Positions 42,012 through 50,693 of a stretch of DNA of 64,000 nt are shown in pieces. The stretch comes from Maricaulis sp048268525 (GTDB taxonomy: Bacteria > Pseudomonadota > Alphaproteobacteria > Caulobacterales > Maricaulaceae). The DNA is taken from contig NZ_JBLWVH010000001.1 in NCBI RefSeq assembly GCF_048268525.1, forward strand, positions 62,001 through 126,000. The letters are read 5' to 3'. The translations under genes and the position numbers were made by a program. Under the pieces are notes generated by a model that saw only the letters and a list, made by a program, of their open reading frames with translations, searched no databases and was not told the origin of the DNA. Numbering within the stretch: position 1 is the stretch's first letter; each line of letters starts with the position of its first letter.

Positions 42012-43571
42012 TCAGGTGCCCGGCTGGACGTAGGGAACGCTCGCGAAGAGCTCCCGCTCGGCACCGCGCGGATCATTCTCCAGGCGTGGCGGCCAGTCGA
42101 AGATCATCGTTTCTCGGTCCGGCAGTGTGTAGTGGGGCCATTCCGGCAGCGCACCATGTTGCGGTGAGCCGGTGCGGGCGAGCGCGATAAAGGCCTCGCT
42201 CATCAGCGCGGCCATGTTGCGGGAAGTCTCACCATCGCCGGGCAGGGCGCCTTCGACAGCCGTATTGTCAAAGACCAGCGGGATATCGAAAGTGTGCGGC
42301 GCATGGGGCGTGCCGAAATCGAGTTGATAGACCCAGGTCGGACACTCGGCCAGGGCCCGCTCCTGCGCCTCGATGACGGCACCGCGCCAGGACCGCGCCG
42401 CTGTCGTGGCAGCATAGAAAATCTCTTCGGCCGAGCGTCGCGGGTAGAGCTCGCGATAGCGGGCAATCACCGTTTCCGGCCGGATATCCACCCGCATGTT
42501 CGGGATCAGCAATTCCGGCAGATTGTCCCAGTCGATGGCCTCATATTGCGCGCCGCGCAGGAAGGCGCGGGTCTCGTCATGGGTATTGCCGATAATCATC
42601 GGGATGTGCCGCGACTGCGGGGCAACGTCCGGATAGAAAGGGTGGCGGGGCAGGACGACATCATCGCGCACCGGGCCGAAATAGACACGGCCATAGGGCA
42701 GTACCGGGTCATCGACGCCCAATCCCTCGACCAGCGCCTCCATCGGCAGGTCGAGCGCCTCATGTGCATGCGCGTCGTCCAGGCCCAAACCGGCCAGATA
42801 GGCGCGGGCCCGGGCGGTCGCATTGGCCGGGCCTGACGCGGTGACCTGCTGACCGCTCATCGTGGCGGCGCTGTGGAACAGGCCGTCGGCGACCGGGGTG
42901 GCCATCAGGCTGGCGATCTTGGCGCCGCCGCCTGACTGACCGAACACCATGACCCGGCCCGGGTCGCCGCCAAAGCGGGCCGCATTATCGCGCACCCATT
43001 CCAGCGCCAGCACAAGGTCCAGCTGACCGGCATTGCCCGATGCCGCAAAGTCAGGCCCGAGCAGGCGTTGCAGGTAGAGATAGCCAAAGGCGTTGAGACG
43101 GTGATTGACCGTCACCACCACCACATCGCCGCGCTGGCACAGACGCGTGCCGTCATAGAGCGGCGAGGAGCCAGACCCCGCCGCATAGGCGCCGCCGTGG
43201 AAATAGACCATGACCGGGCGCGCAGCGCCGCTTTCAAGTCCGGGTGTCCAGACATTGAGGAAGAGACAGTCTTCCGACTGGTTGGCCTCGCGGCTGCCTT
43301 GCGGTGAGGCGTGGCCATATTCTGTTGCCGCCAGGGTGTCGGACCAGGCTTCCGGGCGGACGGGAGGCCGAAAACGCGTACGGGCGGTGTCAGCGCCGTA
43401 TCGAACACCCAGGAAGCGGTTGATGCCGTCCTCAATCGCGCCCCGAACCGGGCCATTTGTGGTCGTGACCACGGGATCGTTGAGTTGAGTGAATCCGGTG
43501 CCGGTCGTCAGGACGCTCCCCGCAGCCCCGGTTGCGGCGAGGAGGGTCCGCCGACTGATATCGGAACTCAT
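42012..43571 (-). CDS. Tat-exported type-B carboxylesterase
   Basis: A 519-residue alpha/beta hydrolase with a twin-arginine signal (SRRTLLAATGAAGSVL). Conserved parts are SEDCLFLNVWTP, the oxyanion loop VYFHGGAYAAGSG, and the nucleophile elbow GQSGGGAKI, where the usual GESAGG is changed at two positions although Ser is kept. The acid and His are probably in HDETRAF-type and C-terminal regions. It hydrolyses carboxylic esters in the periplasm. Its ATG overlaps the kdgK stop (ATGA), third in the uxaA-kdgK-esterase operon, so methyl or acetyl esters of pectin oligomers are plausible substrates (inference). Confidence 0.87.
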   Translation of the reverse strand: MSSDISRRTLLAATGAAGSVLTTGTGFTQLNDPVVTTTNGPVRGAIEDGINRFLGVRYGADTARTRFRPPVRPEAWSDTLAATEYGHASPQGSREANQSEDCLFLNVWTPGLESGAARPVMVYFHGGAYAAGSGSSPLYDGTRLCQRGDVVVVTVNHRLNAFGYLYLQRLLGPDFAASGNAGQLDLVLALEWVRDNAARFGGDPGRVMVFGQSGGGAKIASLMATPVADGLFHSAATMSGQQVTASGPANATARARAYLAGLGLDDAHAHEALDLPMEALVEGLGVDDPVLPYGRVYFGPVRDDVVLPRHPFYPDVAPQSRHIPMIIGNTHDETRAFLRGAQYEAIDWDNLPELLIPNMRVDIRPETVIARYRELYPRRSAEEIFYAATTAARSWRGAVIEAQERALAECPTWVYQLDFGTPHAPHTFDIPLVFDNTAVEGALPGDGETSRNMAALMSEAFIALARTGSPQHGALPEWPHYTLPDRETMIFDWPPRLENDPRGAERELFASVPYVQPGT

Positions 43572-44629
43572 CGGATCACACCTGCGTCGCTGTCTCGGAT
43601 CACCCGTTCAATCTCGTCCAGGCGCGCCATCGAAGCGTCGCCAGGCGTCGTCATCGCCAGGGCCCCGTGTGCCGCGCCGTACTCGACCGCCTCGGCCGGA
43701 GACTTGCCGGCCATCAGCGCCCAGCAGACGCCTGAAGCGAACGCATCTCCGCCCCCTACCCGGTCGAGAATGTCCAGCCCTGGGCGCTCGCGCGAGGCAT
43801 GGAATTCGCCACCGGCATGGAGGACGGCCGACCAGTCATTGGTACTGGCGGAGTGGGCGGTGCGGCAGGTCGTGGCCACCACGCGCAGATTGGGGAAATC
43901 GGCGACGGCGCTCTCGATTGCGGCGCGCGGGTCACCACCGGACGGGGCGCTGCCGAGACCTTCGGCCCCGAACAAGACGTCGACATGGGGCGCGATCGCA
44001 CGATTGAGATCACGGGCCGCCGCGGAGCCACCCCGAGACGCCCACAGTGAGGCCCGGTAATTGAGATCGAAGGAGACGACCGCGCCATGCGCACGGGCGG
44101 CCCTGATAGCCTCGACAGTCACTTCGGCAGTGGTCTCGCTCAGCGCAGCAAATATGCCGCCGGTGTGGAACCAGCGCACGCCTTGGGTCCCGAACACCTC
44201 GTCCCAGTCGATCTCGCCGGGTTTGATGCCGGAGGCGGCGCTGTGACCGCGATCGGAAACCCCGCGAGCGGACCGGAGCCCGAAGCCGCGCTCGACAAAA
44301 TTGAGGCCGACACGGTTCTCTCGTCCGATGCCATCGAAATCCCGCCACAGAATGTGCGAGGTATCGACGCCGCCCTGGCTGATGCAGTCCTCGACCAACC
44401 AGCCGACATCATTTTTCGGCAGGGCCGTGACAATGGTCGACGACAGGCCGAAGCATTTGCTGGCGGCACGGGCCAGATTGTATTCGCCGCCGCCCTCCCA
44501 GACCTGGAACTGGCGGGTATTGCGGACGCGACCTTCGCCCGGGTCGAGGCGCAGCATGACTTCACCGAGAGCGGCGATGTCCCAGCGCGTTGACCCGGCG
44601 GGTTTGATGGGCAGGAAGCTGTGGGTCAT
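43568..44629 (-). CDS. kdgK: 2-dehydro-3-deoxygluconokinase (PfkB family)
   Basis: A 353-residue sugar kinase. PfkB signature 1 region is GGGEYNLARAAS and signature 2 is ILDRVGGGDAFASGVCWAL, with the catalytic Asp in GGGDAF. It phosphorylates 2-keto-3-deoxygluconate (KDG), the common product of the UxaA and KduD branches, to KDPG. No KDPG aldolase is in the window, so that step must be encoded elsewhere. It is 10 nt behind uxaA and overlaps the esterase start. Location in the uronate operon makes KDG kinase the best of the PfkB options. Confidence 0.9.
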   Translation of the reverse strand: MTHSFLPIKPAGSTRWDIAALGEVMLRLDPGEGRVRNTRQFQVWEGGGEYNLARAASKCFGLSSTIVTALPKNDVGWLVEDCISQGGVDTSHILWRDFDGIGRENRVGLNFVERGFGLRSARGVSDRGHSAASGIKPGEIDWDEVFGTQGVRWFHTGGIFAALSETTAEVTVEAIRAARAHGAVVSFDLNYRASLWASRGGSAAARDLNRAIAPHVDVLFGAEGLGSAPSGGDPRAAIESAVADFPNLRVVATTCRTAHSASTNDWSAVLHAGGEFHASRERPGLDILDRVGGGDAFASGVCWALMAGKSPAEAVEYGAAHGALAMTTPGDASMARLDEIERVIRDSDAGVIR

Positions 44630-44639
44630 TGGGGCCGCA

Positions 44640-46151
44640 TCAGAGCGTTACGCCGCCCTTCCACAGGGCGATCTGGCGTTCGTCATAGAGCTCGTTGCGA
44701 GCCCGTTTTCCGCCGGCGATATCGAGAATGGTCTGCCACAGGCGATCAGTGGTGACGTCCGCGGGCTCGCCGTTCAGCACCGGTCCCGCATCGAAGTCGA
44801 TCCAGTTCGGTTTTCGCTCGGCAAGGTCCGACTGTGTGGCAAGTTTGATCGTTGGCACCATTGTGCCGAGCGGCGTGCCGCGGCCTGTTGTGAACAGGAT
44901 GAGCGTGGCGCCAGCGGCTGCCAGCGCTGTGGTCGAAACCGCGTCATTTCCGGGCGACTCCAGGAGGCTCAAACCGGTTTCGCGAAGGCGTCCGCCATAG
45001 GCCAGAACATCAACCACCGGTGCGTTGCCAGCTTTTTGAACCCCGCCGAGCGACTTTTCTTCCAGAGTGGTGATCCCGCCTTCAAGATTGCCGGGTGACG
45101 GATTGGCGTGGACCGGCTCGCCGTGGCCGCTGAAGTAGCGCTTGAAGCGGTTCATCATGGTGCCGATCGCAAAGGACACGTCGCGCGAGACTGCCCGATC
45201 AATCAGCAGTTGCTCGGCGCCGAACATTTCGGGGACCTCGGTCAGGATGGTGCTGCCACCGGCATTGTCAAGCCGGTCCGTGATGCGCCCGAGCAGCGGA
45301 TTGGCGGTGAGACCGGAGAAAGCGTCCGAGCCCCCGCACTTGAGACCAATGACCAGGTCGGAGACAGGGCAGGGCTCGCGCCGGTCTTCAGCGGCGATGT
45401 GTTCGGCGATCTCCACCACTGCTGAAATGCCGGTATCGAGCTCGTCGCCGGCATCCTGGCAGGCGAAGGCGCGTACGCGGAGCGGATCGGTGTCCGGCAT
45501 GGCGTCGAGTAGGTCGCGATACTGGTTAGACTCGCAACCCAGGCCAACCAGCAGCACGCCGCCAGCGTTCGGATTCTGCGCCAGCCCGGCCAGGATGGCG
45601 CGGGTATTGGCCAGATCGTCGCCCAGCTGTGAGCAACCGAAGGGGTGTGTAATGGCGTGAACGCCGTCGACCTGCCCCCGAACCTGGTTGGCGGCCATCC
45701 GGGCAATGCGTTCGGTGGTGCGATTGACGCAGCCGACCATCGCGATCACCCAGATTTCATTACGAATGCCGACACGCCCGTCGAAGCGGCGATATCCCAT
45801 GAATGTGTCGGCTATGGCGCGCCCTTGGCCGACATGGGCGCGTTGCGTGCCCGCATGGTCGTATTGCTGTTCGCCGCTCAGCGTCGATTCGAGGTTGTGG
45901 CTGTGGACGTGCGCTCCGGCCGCGATGTCCTGGCGGGCCCGACCGATCGTTGCGCCGTACTTGGTGACGAGGCTGTCGGCCTTGATGGGACCCAGCGCAA
46001 ATTTGTGTCCGCGCGGAATTGCGTCGACCAGGCGCGGCAAGCCGGGTCCCGGGCGTTCACCAGCCTGCAATGCCGTCGTGGCTACTCCGACCCCGTCTTC
46101 GGGGTGGATAATCAGACCTCTGGCGACAGCAGTTTCTTCAACGACACTCAT
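44640..46151 (-). CDS. uxaA: Altronate dehydratase
   Basis: A 503-residue enzyme that dehydrates D-altronate to KDG. An N-terminal SAF-like domain (about residues 1-95; LIIHPEDGVGVATTAL, DIAAGAHVHSHNLES) precedes the catalytic UxaA/GarD domain with FMGYRRFDGRVGIRNEIWVI, THPFGCSQLGDD, LGCESNQ, LKCGGSDAFSGLTANP and NPSPGNLEGGITTLEEKSLG, matching iron-dependent sugar-acid dehydratases. The ATG at 46151 follows the operator by 28 bp; the frame is open to 46178 without a start signal. First gene of uxaA-kdgK-esterase. Confidence 0.93.
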   Translation of the reverse strand: MSVVEETAVARGLIIHPEDGVGVATTALQAGERPGPGLPRLVDAIPRGHKFALGPIKADSLVTKYGATIGRARQDIAAGAHVHSHNLESTLSGEQQYDHAGTQRAHVGQGRAIADTFMGYRRFDGRVGIRNEIWVIAMVGCVNRTTERIARMAANQVRGQVDGVHAITHPFGCSQLGDDLANTRAILAGLAQNPNAGGVLLVGLGCESNQYRDLLDAMPDTDPLRVRAFACQDAGDELDTGISAVVEIAEHIAAEDRREPCPVSDLVIGLKCGGSDAFSGLTANPLLGRITDRLDNAGGSTILTEVPEMFGAEQLLIDRAVSRDVSFAIGTMMNRFKRYFSGHGEPVHANPSPGNLEGGITTLEEKSLGGVQKAGNAPVVDVLAYGGRLRETGLSLLESPGNDAVSTTALAAAGATLILFTTGRGTPLGTMVPTIKLATQSDLAERKPNWIDFDAGPVLNGEPADVTTDRLWQTILDIAGGKRARNELYDERQIALWKGGVTL

Positions 46152-46179
46152 GACGTCTCTCACCCTTGCTGGCCTCAAT

Positions 46180-46194
46180 GGTAACCGGTGTCAT
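46180..46194. promoter_or_regulatory. Uronate-regulon operator, site 4 (uxaA / lacI-type regulator)
   Basis: GGTAACCGGTGTCAT, 28 bp before the uxaA ATG and about 110 bp before the divergent regulator gene, so it may serve both uxaA repression and autoregulation. Confidence 0.88.
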
Positions 46195-46303
46195 TTTTCA
46201 CGGAAAGGGAAAATTTCATCGCCGGTGAAAACATCGCCGAATTGCATGACAAGCAAGGAGATGTCCTGTAGTGGACATTTCATGGAATGGTGATCGCCGG
46301 GGG

Positions 46304-47389
46304 ATGGCGCAGATGACAGATGGCGAGAAACCGGCCGATGTGACGGGGGGTGGCAGCCTGCGCGATGAGTTTGTAGATCGACGCCCCACCATCAATGATG
46401 TCGCGCGTCTGACCGGCGTTTCCAAGAAGACGGTGTCCCGGGTCATCAACAAGTCGCCCGCAGTCAAGGAGAATACGCGCGAGGAAATCCTGCGCGTCAT
46501 GCACGAGATTGGCTACGCGCCCGACCCGCAGGCGCGTGGGCTGGCCTTCCGGCGGTCTTTCCTGATCGGGATGATCTATGACAACCCGAATCCGCAATAT
46601 GTCGTCAACATGCAGCAGGGCCTGCTCGACGGTATGCGCGGGACCGGCTTCGAGCTGGTCGTCCATCCCTGTGATCGCTCGAGTGAGACTTTTCTGACCG
46701 ATGTCCGCAATTTCGTGGAACGCCAGAAGCTTTATGGCGTGATCCTGACCCCGTCTGTATCGGAGGATGAGCGAGTCCCCCCGATCCTGCGCCAGATCGG
46801 ATGTGAATTCATTCGCATCGCCTCGGTCTCTCTGGACGAGCCCGAGCACATGATTGTCTCGCATGACCATGTTGGAGGCGCGGCAGCCGGACGCCACCTG
46901 GCCGAGTTGGGGCACACCCGGATCGGCTTCATTTCTGGTCGCGAAAGCTTCCGGTCCTCTCACGAGCGAAGGCGCGGATTGGAGGAGGCGTTGTCGGAAA
47001 GGGGCCTTACTCTCGCGGAGGACCTGGTCGTCTCGGGGGCCTACACCTTCGAGTCCGGCTACGAATGCGCATTGGACCTGCTCAAAAGGCCTCAGCGTCC
47101 TACCGCGATTTTTGCCGCCAATGACGAAATGGCTGCCGGAGTCCTCCAGGCAGCCCGGACGCTTGATATTCGCGTCCCCGATGCCCTTTCAGTGGTTGGG
47201 TATGATAATTTTCAACTTGCCGAGCGCCTGTGGCCGCGGCTGACGACGGTCCATACGCCGACCCGTGAGATCGGGCGGCGGGCCTCGACCAAACTGGTCA
47301 ATCCCCAGACCGCGGTCGAGGCCGAGCGTGAGGATCCGCGTGCCTTGCCCAGCCTTGTGGTCCGCGACACCACGGCTTCACCGGCCTGA
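46304..47389 (+). CDS. LacI-family regulator of the uronate locus
   Basis: About 361 residues. The N-terminal helix-turn-helix is PTINDVARLTGVSKKTVSRVINKSPAVKENTRE with the LacI hinge IGYAPDPQARGLA; the rest is a periplasmic-binding-protein-like sensor domain (FLIGMIYDNPNPQYVVNMQQGLLDGM, IVSHDHVGGAAAGRHLAELGHTRIGFISG, AIFAANDEMAAGVLQAA). Starts at 46304 or 46313 are both possible behind a GGGGG; the GTG at 46271 is less likely. It is the only regulator in the locus, and LacI proteins bind palindromes with a central CG such as the six ACCGGT sites, so it is the probable repressor; the inducer may be a uronate or KDG. Confidence 0.9.
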   Translation: MAQMTDGEKPADVTGGGSLRDEFVDRRPTINDVARLTGVSKKTVSRVINKSPAVKENTREEILRVMHEIGYAPDPQARGLAFRRSFLIGMIYDNPNPQYVVNMQQGLLDGMRGTGFELVVHPCDRSSETFLTDVRNFVERQKLYGVILTPSVSEDERVPPILRQIGCEFIRIASVSLDEPEHMIVSHDHVGGAAAGRHLAELGHTRIGFISGRESFRSSHERRRGLEEALSERGLTLAEDLVVSGAYTFESGYECALDLLKRPQRPTAIFAANDEMAAGVLQAARTLDIRVPDALSVVGYDNFQLAERLWPRLTTVHTPTREIGRRASTKLVNPQTAVEAEREDPRALPSLVVRDTTASPA

Positions 47390-47433
47390 CCCTGGCCCGT
47401 TGCAATTTCTGAAATCAGACTGAATTCACCCGT

Positions 47434-47470
47434 TTGACTCCGGTTGCCCTTCGGAATGACACCGGTTACC
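47434..47470 (+). promoter_or_regulatory. Uronate-regulon operator, site 5, with degenerate tandem copy (uxaC)
   Basis: Full site ATGACACCGGTTACC at 47456-47470, and a weaker copy TTGACTCCGGTTGCC at 47434-47448, 22 bp upstream, about two helical turns, on the same face. Located 37 bp before the uxaC ATG. Confidence 0.85.
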
Positions 47471-47507
47471 TTGCTGACTTTCTTCGCGCATCGGGTTGCT
47501 TGAAACA

Positions 47508-48932
47508 ATGCCTACGTCGACATTTTTCCACGAGGACCGACTGTTTCCGGCGGACCCGGCCGTACGCGGCATCGCCCGGGAGCTGCACGCAGCTGTTCGC
47601 GACCTGCCCATCATTTCGCCACACGGGCATACCGATCCGCGCTGGTTTTCCACCAATGAAGCCTTCGAGAATCCGACGGCGCTGCTGCTGGCCCCGGACC
47701 ATTATGTGTTCCGGATGCTCTACAGCCAGGGCATCCGGCTGGCTGATCTGGCAATCCCGGACCGGAACGGCGTGCCGGCAACCGATCCGCGAGCGGCCTG
47801 GCGCCTGTTTGCCGAGAACTTCCATCTCTTCCGCGGTACACCGTCTTCGATCTGGCTGAGCCATGTCCTGGTCGAGGTATTCGGTATCGGGGACCGTCTG
47901 GACGCGAACACGGCGGACACGGCCTATGACACCATTGAGGCCGCGCTCAAAACACCGGGCTTTCGCCCCCGCGCCCTGTTTGACCGCTTCAACATCGAAG
48001 TGATCGCGACAACAGAATCGCCCGTCGACACGCTTGATCACCACCACGCCATCGCCGCTTCGGACTGGTCCGGTAGAGTAATCACAGCCTATCGGCCCGA
48101 TTGTGTGATCGATGCCGACCATGAGGATTTCCAAGCCTCGATGGAGGCCTTTGGCGACATTACCGGTGAGGATGTATTCGGTTGGGATGGCTATCTCGCC
48201 GCCCATCGCCAGCGCCGGGTCGATTTCATGGCGGCCGGTGCAACCTCGACCGATCATGGCCATCCGACAGCCCGCACTGCCGACCTCGGGCGTGGTGAGG
48301 CCAAGGCGCTGTTTGACCGCATCGTCAGCCGCCAGCAGAGGGACGGGGACGCCGAGCTCTTCCGCGCCCAGATGTTGACCGAAATGGCAGCAATGAGCCT
48401 GGAGGATGGCCTGGTCATGCAGATCCATCCCGGTTCGTTCCGCAATCACAACAGCCCGCTATTCGCCTCGCATGGACGTGACAAGGGGGCCGATATCCCG
48501 ACCCGGACCGACTATGTCGAGGCCTTGCGCCCGCTGCTCAACCGCTTTGGCAATGAGCCGGATTTCGGTTGCATCGTCTTCACGCTAGACGAGACGAGCT
48601 ATGCGCGGGAACTGGCGCCGCTGGCCGGTCACTATCCCGCCCTCAAGCTGGGTCCGGCTTGGTGGTTCCACGACAGCCCGGAAGGCATGATGCGCTTTCG
48701 CGAGCAGACCACCGAGACCGCCGGCTTCTACAACACGGTCGGCTTCAACGACGACACCCGCGCCTTCCTGTCCATTCCGGCCCGCCACGACGTGGCGCGT
48801 CGGGTGGATTGCGCCTTTCTCGCCCGTCTGGTCGCCGAGCATCGACTCGGCCTCGACGAGGCCCACGAAACCGCCCGCGACCTCGCCTACAATCTGGCGA
48901 AACGCGCCTACAAGCTCGACGCACAAAACTGA
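47508..48932 (+). CDS. uxaC: Uronate isomerase
   Basis: A 474-residue enzyme that isomerises D-galacturonate to D-tagaturonate and D-glucuronate to D-fructuronate. It belongs to the amidohydrolase-like uronate isomerases: ISPHGHTDPRWF (metal His residues), WLSHVLVEVFGI, EVIATTESPVDTLDHH, ATSTDHGHPTA, MQIHPGSFRNHN and LGPAWWFHDSPEGM are all conserved. Length matches E. coli UxaC. ATG at 47508 is preferred to TTG at 47496. First gene of uxaC-rpiB-like-kduD, under operator site 5. Confidence 0.95.
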   Translation: MPTSTFFHEDRLFPADPAVRGIARELHAAVRDLPIISPHGHTDPRWFSTNEAFENPTALLLAPDHYVFRMLYSQGIRLADLAIPDRNGVPATDPRAAWRLFAENFHLFRGTPSSIWLSHVLVEVFGIGDRLDANTADTAYDTIEAALKTPGFRPRALFDRFNIEVIATTESPVDTLDHHHAIAASDWSGRVITAYRPDCVIDADHEDFQASMEAFGDITGEDVFGWDGYLAAHRQRRVDFMAAGATSTDHGHPTARTADLGRGEAKALFDRIVSRQQRDGDAELFRAQMLTEMAAMSLEDGLVMQIHPGSFRNHNSPLFASHGRDKGADIPTRTDYVEALRPLLNRFGNEPDFGCIVFTLDETSYARELAPLAGHYPALKLGPAWWFHDSPEGMMRFREQTTETAGFYNTVGFNDDTRAFLSIPARHDVARRVDCAFLARLVAEHRLGLDEAHETARDLAYNLAKRAYKLDAQN

Positions 48933-48946
48933 AACAGGACAACGCC

Positions 48947-49588
48947 ATGAAAATCGCGCTCATCATCGAAAACAGCCAGGCCGCCAAGAGCGGCATCGTC
49001 CAGGACGCCCTGACCTCTGTGGCAGAGCCGCTGGGCCATCAGGTGCACCATTACGGCATGTACACGCCCGAGGACAAAGCTTCGCTCACCTATCCGATGA
49101 ATGGCCTGCTGGCAGGCCTCCTTCTCAATTCAAAGGCAGCTGACTTCGTCGTCACCGGTTGCGGCACCGGTGTCGGTTCCAACCTCGCCTGCAACGCCAT
49201 GCCGGGCGTTTTCTGTGGTCTCGTTGTCGATCCGACCGATGCTTTCCTGTTCGGCCAGATCAATGACGGCAATGCCATCTCGATGCCTTATGCCAAGGGC
49301 TTTGGCTGGGCCGCCGAGCTCAATTTGCAGGATTGCTTCCGCAAGCTGTTCGAATACGAGCGCGGCGTCGGATACCCCAAGGAGCGAGCCGCCGTCATGG
49401 CCAAAAATCGCGGCATCGTGGCGGAATTGAAGGCTGCTTCATGCCACGACATGCTGACCGTGCTGAAGACCGTCGACCAGGACCTGTTGAAAGCGGCGAT
49501 CGCCGGTGAGCGCTTCCAGGAATACTTCTTCGCCAATTGTCAGGACGAGGCGATCGCCGACTATATCCGCACCATGCTGGCGTCCTAG
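48947..49588 (+). CDS. RpiB/LacAB-family isomerase, probable 4-deoxy-hexoseulose-uronate isomerase (DhuI-like)
   Basis: A 213-residue RpiB-family isomerase, longer than the usual 145-150 residues. The N-terminal fold (MKIALIIENSQAAKSGIVQDAL), the anion loop VVTGCGTGVGSNLACNAMPGVFCG with the catalytic Cys, and AFLFGQINDGNAISMPYA correspond to RpiB, followed by an extra C-terminal 60 residues. Streptococcal DhuI, which isomerises unsaturated-uronate-derived DKI, belongs to this family. The gene lies between uxaC and kduD (14 and 38 nt gaps) and no KduI is present, so it probably fills the KduI step. Confidence 0.8.
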   Translation: MKIALIIENSQAAKSGIVQDALTSVAEPLGHQVHHYGMYTPEDKASLTYPMNGLLAGLLLNSKAADFVVTGCGTGVGSNLACNAMPGVFCGLVVDPTDAFLFGQINDGNAISMPYAKGFGWAAELNLQDCFRKLFEYERGVGYPKERAAVMAKNRGIVAELKAASCHDMLTVLKTVDQDLLKAAIAGERFQEYFFANCQDEAIADYIRTMLAS

Positions 49589-49626
49589 ACGCTGACCTGG
49601 CCAACGAGTCCGAAACGGAGAGATCC

Positions 49627-50382
49627 ATGAGCCTTTCATTCAACCTCGACGGCAAGGTCGCGCTGGTGACCGGTGGCAATACAGGGCTGGGTCAGGCGAT
49701 GGCCATCGCCCTGGCCCAGGCAGGAGCCGACATTGTCGTGGCTGGTCGCTCCAGTGCGGCAGAAACCGGCGAAGCGGTCGAATCCGCTGGCCGCAAATTC
49801 TATGAAATCAAGGCCGACTTTTCCGACCCGTCCTGTGTTGAAGATGTGGTGGCCACAACGGTCGAGCAAGCCGGCCGGATCGATATCCTGGTCAATAATG
49901 CCGGCATCATCAAACGCAATGACGCGCTCGACTTCACCCAGGAAGACTGGGACAGCGTCATGGATGTTAACATCAAGTCGGCCTTCTTCCTGTGCCAGGC
50001 GGCGGCGAAGCGTATGGTGGCTCAAGGCAGCGGCAAGATCATCAATATTGCCTCCATGCTGTCCTTCCAGGGCGGAATTCGGGTGGCGTCCTATACCTCC
50101 TCCAAGAGTGCGATAGCCGGCCTGACCAAGCTTCTTGCCAATGAGTGGGCCGCAAAGGGCATCAATGTGAATGCCATTGCTCCCGGCTATTTCGCAACCA
50201 ACAACACGGCGGCCCTGCAGGCTGATCCCGACCGGAATGAACAGATACTCGGCCGTATTCCGGCCGGGCGCTGGGGCGACCCGTCGGATATTGGCGGCGC
50301 CGCTGTCTTCCTGTCGTCCGCGGCGGCTGACTACGTCCACGGCACAGTGCTGGCCGTCGATGGTGGCTGGCTCGCCCGCTAG
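49627..50382 (+). CDS. kduD: 2-dehydro-3-deoxy-D-gluconate 5-dehydrogenase (KduD/DhuD type)
   Basis: A 251-residue short-chain dehydrogenase/reductase. The cofactor motif is VTGGNTGLGQAMA, the structural motif NNAGI, and the catalytic Ser-Tyr-Lys lie in NIASMLSFQGGIRVASYTSSKSA. SLSFNLDGKVALVTGG and RAGRWGDPSDIGGAAVFLSS are close to KduD. It reduces 2,5-diketo-3-deoxygluconate (DKII) to KDG. GGAGAG before the ATG at 49627 fixes the start. Last gene of the uxaC operon, before a strong terminator. Confidence 0.92.
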   Translation: MSLSFNLDGKVALVTGGNTGLGQAMAIALAQAGADIVVAGRSSAAETGEAVESAGRKFYEIKADFSDPSCVEDVVATTVEQAGRIDILVNNAGIIKRNDALDFTQEDWDSVMDVNIKSAFFLCQAAAKRMVAQGSGKIINIASMLSFQGGIRVASYTSSKSAIAGLTKLLANEWAAKGINVNAIAPGYFATNNTAALQADPDRNEQILGRIPAGRWGDPSDIGGAAVFLSSAAADYVHGTVLAVDGGWLAR

Positions 50383-50409
50383 TCAAGCAACTCCCGAACC
50401 TTCCCTCCG

Positions 50410-50438
50410 GCCGGCCCTTCGGGGTCGGCTTTTTTTTG
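50410..50438 (+). terminator. Intrinsic terminator after kduD
   Basis: Stem GCCGGCCC (50410-50417) / GGGTCGGC (50422-50429), TTCG tetraloop, then eight T. One mispair (C-T side) in the stem. Confidence 0.9.
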
Positions 50439-50567
50439 GCGGCCGGGCACCCTCACCCCGTTTGGGGAAATCCTAGATTGAGATCCGCCGCGAGCAACGC
50501 GCTTCGCGCGCCGGGTCCTCTCACCGGTCAGGGAGGGGCGGGTTATCCTCCGCATAACCCGTACCAC

Positions 50568-50693
50568 ACCGCCATCCTGACGAAAGTCCGGACCCAGTCT
50601 CGCAGGCCGGATTTCACCTGTCTTGGCAATGGCTTGGCATCGCAGGCTGGGTCCCGATTGCCATCGGGATGACGGTGTGTGGGGTGGGGATAG
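50568..50693. repeat. Dispersed 126-bp palindromic repeat, copy 2
   Basis: Same 126-bp length and design as the copy at 15334-15459: GCCATCCTGACGAAAGTC and GGACCCAGTCTCGCAGG at the left, CTGGGTCCCGATTGCCATCG and GGATGACGGT at the right, and GTGGGGATAG at the end. The centres of the two copies differ more than the arms, as expected for selection on base pairing. Confidence 0.85.
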
